Made by a program: the position numbers and the translations under genes
Notes under the pieces: generated by a model
What the model was told of the DNA's origin: nothing
Database searches by the model: none
Seen by the model: only the letters and a program-made list of their open reading frames with translations
Assembly: GCA_959605475.1 (NCBI GenBank)
Contig: CAUHFS010000031.1
Span: 1 to 29,094 of the forward strand
Direction of reading: 5' to 3'
Source of the DNA: an uncultured Collinsella sp.
Lineage (GTDB): Bacteria > Actinomycetota > Coriobacteriia > Coriobacteriales > Coriobacteriaceae
DNA: 29,094 nucleotides
Shown: in pieces, positions 24,750 to 29,094 of the stretch
Numbering within the stretch: position 1 is the stretch's first letter
Layout of the letters: each line of letters opens with the position of its first letter

Positions 24750-24818
24750 TCATATGCGACTCCGAGCCATATACAGGGCGCGCGCGGCAACGCGGCGAAT
24801 GTATGTCGTCTGCGGCAT
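24750..24818 (-). CDS. possible leader peptide, 22 codons ending in TGA
   Basis: AAGGAGG stands eight bases before an ATG at 24818, the best ribosome binding site in this leader. The frame reads MPQTTYIRRVAARALYMARS, two more residues, then TGA at 24750-24752. If the TGA were read through, 14 more residues follow to a TAA. It could be a regulatory upstream ORF, a remnant, or chance. Confidence 0.35.
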   Translation of the reverse strand: MPQTTYIRRVAARALYMARSRI

Positions 24819-24838
24819 GTGCGCACCCTCCTTAACAA

Positions 24839-24886
24839 GTTGAAGTCAACTATATCAACGGTCATTGACCATTCGAACACCGTTGA
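24839..24886 (-). promoter_or_regulatory. promoter/operator region of the selenium/double-cubane operon
   Basis: Overlapping dyads crowd here: GTTGA-AG-TCAAC at 24839-24850, GGTCA-T-TGACC at 24860-24870, and TCAACGGT (24855-24862) facing ACCGTTGA (24879-24886). A TATAGT on the minus strand at about 24849-24854 may be the -10 box, and no good -35 is present, which fits an activated promoter. The gene-free stretch 24591-25021 otherwise holds the leader described separately and an AT-rich segment near 24900-24950. Confidence 0.45.
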
Positions 24887-24973
24887 CATTCGTACGACAG
24901 CGTCGTGTTCCGTCATTCAATAAATTATTATCTTGATTGATAAGAGTTTGTCATCCCTCATTCGGCGAACGGC

Positions 24974-24995
24974 AAAAACAAAGCCGCCGAGGCTT
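24974..24995 (-). terminator. weak Rho-independent terminator after modC
   Basis: On the minus strand AAGCC-TCGGC-GGCTT is followed by TGTTTTTGCC, about 30 bases past the modC stop. The stem is only 5 bp, so some readthrough into the next operon is possible. Confidence 0.5.
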
Positions 24996-25021
24996 ATATC
25001 CCCCGACGACATTACCCGGCG

Positions 25022-26092
25022 CTATCGACAAACCAAATGAATCCTGCTCGCATCAAAATACATGCGCAAGGTCTCCCCCGCCTGTGGCAACTCCTCTACA
25101 GGTACGCCCACCTTGTTGACCTTCCACTGCAGGCGCTTGGGCGCATCGACACGTGGCACGTCCAACAGCACCAGCCGTTCAAAGCGTGAATCGCTCACAC
25201 GGGCCACATGCAAATCGTAGCTGTTGCGACCCCGCTCGGCACGGTTGTCCACATGGAAGTAGCTCGCACGAATACCCAGGTACGCCACGTTATCGGGAAC
25301 ATCACGGCCCACGTTGAAGGTCATGCCCCAGTCCCGGGCTTCACCTTCCTGAAGCTCGATCTTGCGCGCGCGGCTCGTATTCTTGCAGCCCGTCAGACGC
25401 AGCGCAGCCAAGGTTTGCGGCCGGCGGACCACGTCCTCGACGGAGCCGATCTCCTCCACATGCCCGTTATGCATCACACAGATGCGCTCGCACAGGCGGC
25501 ACGCCTCGTCAATATCGTGGCTCACGTAGAGCACGGTGCGGTTGCACACGTCGAACAGGTCGAGCATGTTCTGCTCGAGCGCGCTCTTAAGGTAAGCATC
25601 GAGCGCGCTCATGGGCTCGTCGAACATAAAGATGCCCGGGTGTGCCGCCACCATGCGCGCGAGCGCCACGCGCTGCTGCTGGCCGCCCGAGAGACGCGCG
25701 GGATAGCGGTCGGCAAAGTCGGCCAGTCCAAAGATACTCAGGTAACGCTCGGCAAGTTGCTTGCGCGCCGCGGCGTCGCCCGCATCCTTTACGCCGGCGC
25801 ACACGTTATCGGCCACCGTCATGTTGGGAAACAGCTGATAGTTTTGGAACAGCAGGGCGCATTTGCGCTCCTGGGGCGACAGGTTGATGCCCGCGACCGA
25901 GTCAAAAAAGGTCACGCCGTTGACGACGATTTTGCCCTCGTCGGGCGTCTCCACACCGGCAATGCAGCGCAGCGTACAGCTCTTGCCGCAACCCGAGGCG
26001 CCCAGCAGCGCCACACACTCCTCGCCGGCTTCGAGTTGGATGTCGAGGGTGAACCCCGGATAGCGCTTTTTGATATCCAGAACAAGCGACAT
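25022..26092 (-). CDS. modC: molybdate ABC transporter ATP-binding protein ModC
   Basis: This 356-residue ATPase powers molybdate (or tungstate) import on the inner membrane face. Walker A is GASGCGKS at about 31-38, the Q loop LFQNYQLFPNMT, the signature LSGGQQQRVALAR, Walker B IFMFDEPMSALD, and the switch histidine in YVSHDIDEA. The C-terminal 120 residues form an accessory domain of the ModC type (LGIRASYFHVD) but do not match the canonical TOBE sequence strongly. The ATG at 26092 follows GGAGGT and begins three bases after the modB stop. Confidence 0.9.
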   Translation of the reverse strand: MSLVLDIKKRYPGFTLDIQLEAGEECVALLGASGCGKSCTLRCIAGVETPDEGKIVVNGVTFFDSVAGINLSPQERKCALLFQNYQLFPNMTVADNVCAGVKDAGDAAARKQLAERYLSIFGLADFADRYPARLSGGQQQRVALARMVAAHPGIFMFDEPMSALDAYLKSALEQNMLDLFDVCNRTVLYVSHDIDEACRLCERICVMHNGHVEEIGSVEDVVRRPQTLAALRLTGCKNTSRARKIELQEGEARDWGMTFNVGRDVPDNVAYLGIRASYFHVDNRAERGRNSYDLHVARVSDSRFERLVLLDVPRVDAPKRLQWKVNKVGVPVEELPQAGETLRMYFDASRIHLVCR

Positions 26093-26095
26093 GGC

Positions 26096-27538
26096 TTATC
26101 GACCTCCCTTTGCGACCGTATCATCGCGCATGAGCTCGGCCAGCGCCTCGCGATCGACACGCAGCGCATCGCCGCCGACTGGGTCGAGCGAATCGGTCTG
26201 GCCGCCCAGCTGCTTGGCCTGCTTGCGCTCCGCGCGGGACAGGCCGCGCTCGCGGTACTTTTGCGAATGCGCCGTGTACATATTGATGAACAGAATGACC
26301 AGGAAGCTGAACGCGATTACGACAACGACCCAAAAGAGCGCCACCGACGTGTTGCCGCCCATCCACTCAAAGTAAATCGCAATGGGAATGGTCTGCGTAA
26401 TGCCGGCATAGTTGCCCGCAAAGAACAGCGTGCAGCCAAACTCGCCCATCGCGCGAGCGAAGGCGAGCACCGTGCCGGCAGCAATCGAGGGCCAGCCGAG
26501 CGGCATCATGAGCTTGGCAAAGATGCGGCGCTCGGACCAGCCCAGCGTGCGCGCCGCATCGAGCATCTGCGTGTCGAGGCTCTCGAAGGCACCGAGCGCC
26601 GTACGGTAGACCAGGGGAAACGACACCACCACGGCAGATATCACCGCCGCGGACCAGGTAAAGACAATCGAGATGCCATGCGCGATGAGCCACTGGCCCA
26701 CCGCGGTCGAGCGGCCAAACAGCATGAGGAGCAGAAAGCCGCAGACCGTGGGCGGCAGCACCATAGGAATCGTAAAGACCGAATCGAGCAGGCCCTTGAT
26801 GCGACTCGAGGTACCCATAGTCTTCCACGCGGCGAACAGGCCCAGCGCAAAGGAGATCAGCAGGGCAAGGCCGCTCGTTTTAACGGACACCCAAAACGGG
26901 CTATAGTCGATGTCGCCTAAAAAGGAGGCCAAAGAGGTCAAGGGGCCCTGCTCATCCCGCAACACGACAGACGATGCTTCAACCATTTGAGCACTATCAA
27001 GCCAACGCGCGCCGCCCTTGGCATCACCCGAGGCTGATGCAATCACCACATAGCGGTCCCCATCCGCACCGCGCTCATCAAAGTTATAGGTATACCCGCC
27101 GGCATCAAACGTTGTTTCCGCCGTGACATACCAAGGAAGATCCACGTCCCCTAGCTGCGCACCTCCCATGCAGTTTGCGCTGTCGAGCTCACAGACGAGG
27201 GCCTTGAGACCCGATACGCACTCGTTATCCTGCGGATCCAATCCATACTTCTCGACCGCCTTGGGCGATATCCACGCCACAACGCGATCGGCAGCAGGTG
27301 CCACTACAAGGTCCACGTCCTCGTCAACGGGAAACCGGTAGCCCTCAGGCTGGCCCTCCATGGCACGAGCGGTCCCCTTGGCCAACCGCTCAAAACCCTC
27401 GATCCCATAGGAAAGCCCATGAGCGGTCGCAGCAACCTGGGCCCCGTCCTCAGCGGCCCCAGCAAACGCAAACCCCGGCACCCAGCAAAGCGCGAAAGTC
27501 AAAGCACAGGCGACAAGCATGCGAAATCTATTAAGCAC
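26096..27538 (-). CDS. modB: molybdate ABC transporter permease ModB with an unusual N-terminal extracytoplasmic domain
   Basis: The C-terminal half is a ModB permease with about five membrane segments and the coupling motif LDAARTLGWSERRIFAKLMMP. Ahead of it are a signal-anchor segment (residues 6-27) and about 185 residues of soluble, probably extracytoplasmic sequence up to residue 214, containing three cysteines and no recognised motif. Normal ModB has about 225 residues; this has 480. The GTG at 27538 follows GGAG six bases earlier and gives MLNRFRMLVACAL; a longer frame back to the modA stop lacks a ribosome site. A basic tail of about 60 residues ends the protein. The extra domain could help receive substrate from ModA or sense oxyanion; both are guesses. 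Confidence 0.85.
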   Translation of the reverse strand: MLNRFRMLVACALTFALCWVPGFAFAGAAEDGAQVAATAHGLSYGIEGFERLAKGTARAMEGQPEGYRFPVDEDVDLVVAPAADRVVAWISPKAVEKYGLDPQDNECVSGLKALVCELDSANCMGGAQLGDVDLPWYVTAETTFDAGGYTYNFDERGADGDRYVVIASASGDAKGGARWLDSAQMVEASSVVLRDEQGPLTSLASFLGDIDYSPFWVSVKTSGLALLISFALGLFAAWKTMGTSSRIKGLLDSVFTIPMVLPPTVCGFLLLMLFGRSTAVGQWLIAHGISIVFTWSAAVISAVVVSFPLVYRTALGAFESLDTQMLDAARTLGWSERRIFAKLMMPLGWPSIAAGTVLAFARAMGEFGCTLFFAGNYAGITQTIPIAIYFEWMGGNTSVALFWVVVVIAFSFLVILFINMYTAHSQKYRERGLSRAERKQAKQLGGQTDSLDPVGGDALRVDREALAELMRDDTVAKGGR

Positions 27539-27606
27539 GAAAAGCTCCAAGCGAATACAAGGACGGAGTGAAACACAAAACGATGGAATTATCGCGCCAA
27601 GCCGCA

Positions 27607-28482
27607 CTACGCGGAAAGCTCAAAGCCGTACTTAGCCCAAATCTTCTGAGCCTTCTTGTTGGACAGGCAAAAGTCGATGAACGCCTTAGCCTCGTCGGCA
27701 TGTTCGGAGCTCTCGGCAACGGCGCCCGGATACACGATGGGCTTGTGCGAGTCCTCGGGACACACGAACGCCTCCTCGATGCCGTCGTAGCGGAAGATAT
27801 CGGAGCTGTAGACAAAACCGGCCACGCAGTCGCCTGTGGACACATAGGCGGCAGCGGTACCAACTTTGTCGGCCAGTGCGACCTTGTCGGCGATCTCGGG
27901 AGCATACTCGCCGTCGTCGCCTTCGGTGCCGGTGTAGAGGCCCACGGAAGCCAACGCCTGGTTGGCGTACTTGCCGGCGGGGACGGTCTTGGCGTCGCCG
28001 ATGGCGATCTTGCCGTCCAGATTCGCGACGTCGGCGATGGCCTCGACCTTGGTGTCGGAGCCCTCGGCACGAATGATCACGAGGTCGTTGACGAACATAT
28101 CCTCACGCGTGTCGGCATCGACGAGCTCGACGGTCTCAGCGTCATCCATGGTGCCCTTGGAAGCGGTGATGAGCACGTCGACCGTGGCACCGGCACGCAT
28201 CTGCTCAACGAGGTCGCCGGACGCCTTAAACTGCGTGTCGGCAAAGGTGGTACCGGTCTGCTCGGTGTAGAGCTTCTGAACCTCGGGCAAAGCCTTCTCG
28301 AGCGAGTTGGCAGCAAAGACCTGCAGCTCGACGGTTTCCTTCTTGGAAGAGGCCTTGGCGGAGCCGGCATCGGAGCCGGTCGCCTCAGGCTCCTTGTTGC
28401 CGGAGCAGCCGGCAAGCCCAAGGCCGGCAGCGGCGACAGTAGAGAGCGAGACGAATCCGCGGCGAGAAACCATATCGAACAT
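27607..28482 (-). CDS. modA: molybdate-binding lipoprotein ModA
   Basis: This 291-residue solute-binding protein captures molybdate or tungstate outside the membrane. It begins with a twin-arginine-like SRRGF, a hydrophobic stretch and the lipobox LAGC near residue 26, followed by a Ser/Ala/Lys-rich linker. Family motifs are FAANSLEKALPEVQKLY, KASGDLVEQMRAGATVDVLI and VPAGKYANQAL. The ATG at 28482 follows GAAAGGG with six bases between; a TTG at 28488 is an alternative. It is the first gene of modABC, preceded by a palindromic promoter region. Confidence 0.92.
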   Translation of the reverse strand: MFDMVSRRGFVSLSTVAAAGLGLAGCSGNKEPEATGSDAGSAKASSKKETVELQVFAANSLEKALPEVQKLYTEQTGTTFADTQFKASGDLVEQMRAGATVDVLITASKGTMDDAETVELVDADTREDMFVNDLVIIRAEGSDTKVEAIADVANLDGKIAIGDAKTVPAGKYANQALASVGLYTGTEGDDGEYAPEIADKVALADKVGTAAAYVSTGDCVAGFVYSSDIFRYDGIEEAFVCPEDSHKPIVYPGAVAESSEHADEAKAFIDFCLSNKKAQKIWAKYGFELSA

Positions 28483-28526
28483 GTTCAACCCTTTCGGACC
28501 TTGTGCCCGGGTACCCCACCGCGAGC

Positions 28527-28548
28527 TATAATCTGCAATCAGATTATA
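28527..28548 (-). promoter_or_regulatory. palindromic operator overlapping the modA -10 region
   Basis: A perfect 9-bp inverted repeat, TATAATCTG and CAGATTATA, with a 4-base spacer lies 45 bases before the modA start. Its upstream arm on the minus strand is itself a perfect TATAAT, with no good -35. A protein bound here would block the promoter, as molybdate-responsive regulators do; the regulator is not identified. The rest of the gap 28483-28686 shows only AT-rich sequence and the terminator listed next. Confidence 0.6.
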
Positions 28549-28637
28549 CTTTCACGCGAATAATGTAAGTGATAAAGATTTCTCGTCTGATAATTTTCTT
28601 TTGCCGATAGTCTCAGGACGTTCCGCGCTGTCGCTGC

Positions 28638-28673
28638 ATAAAAAGGCGGAGCGACTCGTAAAGTCGCTCCGCC
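28638..28673 (-). terminator. Rho-independent terminator after the mog/moaB-type gene
   Basis: On the minus strand GGCGGAGCGACT, a 5-nt loop and AGTCGCTCCGCC are followed by TTTTTAT. It begins 14 bases past the stop codon and separates this gene from modABC. Confidence 0.93.
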
Positions 28674-28686
28674 GCAGGTAGTGCGA

Positions 28687-29094
28687 TTATTTGGCGTGCC
28701 CGCCGCCCGCCGTCATTTGGGCCGCATGCTCCAGTTGATCGCTCACGGCCTCCCAGCTTTCGCGGGCCGCTTTCGTGGATCCCGGAAAGTTGATGACAAG
28801 CGTATGCCCACGCTGCATGCACGCGGCGCGCGAGAGCATGGCGCGGCGCGTCTTGGTCATCGAGTACGCACGGATCGCCTCGGCAATACCCGGCACGTCG
28901 CGATCGCAGACGGCACGCGTCGCCTCGGGCGTCACATCGCGCATCGAAAGCCCCGTGCCGCCGCAGGTGAGCACGACATTGGCGTGGCACTCATCGGCGG
29001 CTTCCACAATGGCATCACCGATCTCGCTGACGTCGTCGCGCACGACCACATGCGAGGCGACCGTCCATCCCTGCGCCTCGATAAGCTCCTCGAG
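28687..29094 (-). CDS. MogA/MoaB-family molybdenum cofactor biosynthesis protein (5' end outside window)
   Basis: The visible 135 residues belong to the MogA/MoaB fold that adenylates molybdopterin before molybdenum insertion. The substrate motif appears as LTCGGTGLSMRDVTPEATRAV, and the second active-site stretch as VINFPGSTKAARESWEAV. The frame is open to the right edge, so the N-terminus is missing. The gene lies upstream of modABC on the same strand, separated by a terminator, tying molybdate uptake to cofactor assembly. MogA cannot be separated from MoaB on this fragment. Confidence 0.88.
   Translation of the reverse strand, partial: LEELIEAQGWTVASHVVVRDDVSEIGDAIVEAADECHANVVLTCGGTGLSMRDVTPEATRAVCDRDVPGIAEAIRAYSMTKTRRAMLSRAACMQRGHTLVINFPGSTKAARESWEAVSDQLEHAAQMTAGGGHAK

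Noticed and set aside
24660..24760. Glycine or cyclic-di-GMP riboswitch suggested by GGGAGAGAC and ACGCACAGC words in the reductase leader
   Set aside because: Only short words match. I could not assemble the conserved cores or helices of either class, and the downstream genes do not fit.
1..29094. CRISPR arrays, transposases or phage genes
   Set aside because: No regularly spaced direct repeats, no transposase-like frames and no phage structural genes were seen.

Overview
The window looks like a GC-rich, anaerobic, gut-type actinobacterium of the class Coriobacteriia, most like Collinsella. This is an inference from overall protein character, base composition and the mix of anaerobic genes; no database search was run. 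All recognisable genes lie on the minus strand, so transcription runs from right to left. The long plus-strand open frames are antisense shadows.

Layout from left to right: the 5' part of valS (cut by the left edge); clpX, clpP and tig (protein quality control) with tRNA-Leu(TAG); a two-gene molybdenum hydroxylase (FAD subunit, then a fused [2Fe-2S]/molybdopterin subunit); gdhA; the selenocysteine machinery (tRNA-Sec, selB, selA); a formate/nitrite-type channel; tRNA-Gly(TCC) and tRNA-Pro(TGG); and a brnQ-type transporter. Next comes a seven-gene operon running from about 24.8 kb to 17.9 kb: two 2-hydroxyacyl-CoA-dehydratase/double-cubane-type proteins, their ATP-dependent activator, selD, yedF, a DUF3343 gene and a CsdB-like cysteine desulfurase. 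The window ends with modC, modB, modA and a mog/moaB-type gene cut by the right edge.

The theme is selenium plus molybdenum. SelD makes selenophosphate; SelA, SelB and tRNA-Sec use it to insert selenocysteine. SelD itself needs selenocysteine: an in-frame TGA sits at codon 17, followed by a bacterial SECIS-like hairpin. YedF, DUF3343 and the CsdB-like protein belong to families tied to selenium handling. ModABC and Mog/MoaB would supply the molybdenum cofactor for the XdhD-like hydroxylase, whose fused architecture matches a family proposed to carry labile selenium.

The most novel candidate is the joining of a double-cubane reductase pair and activator to the selenium genes in one apparent transcription unit. 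Two copies of a long hairpin sit between its first genes; the loop is conserved and the stem shows compensatory base changes. The second reductase gene has a frameshift in a G8 tract.
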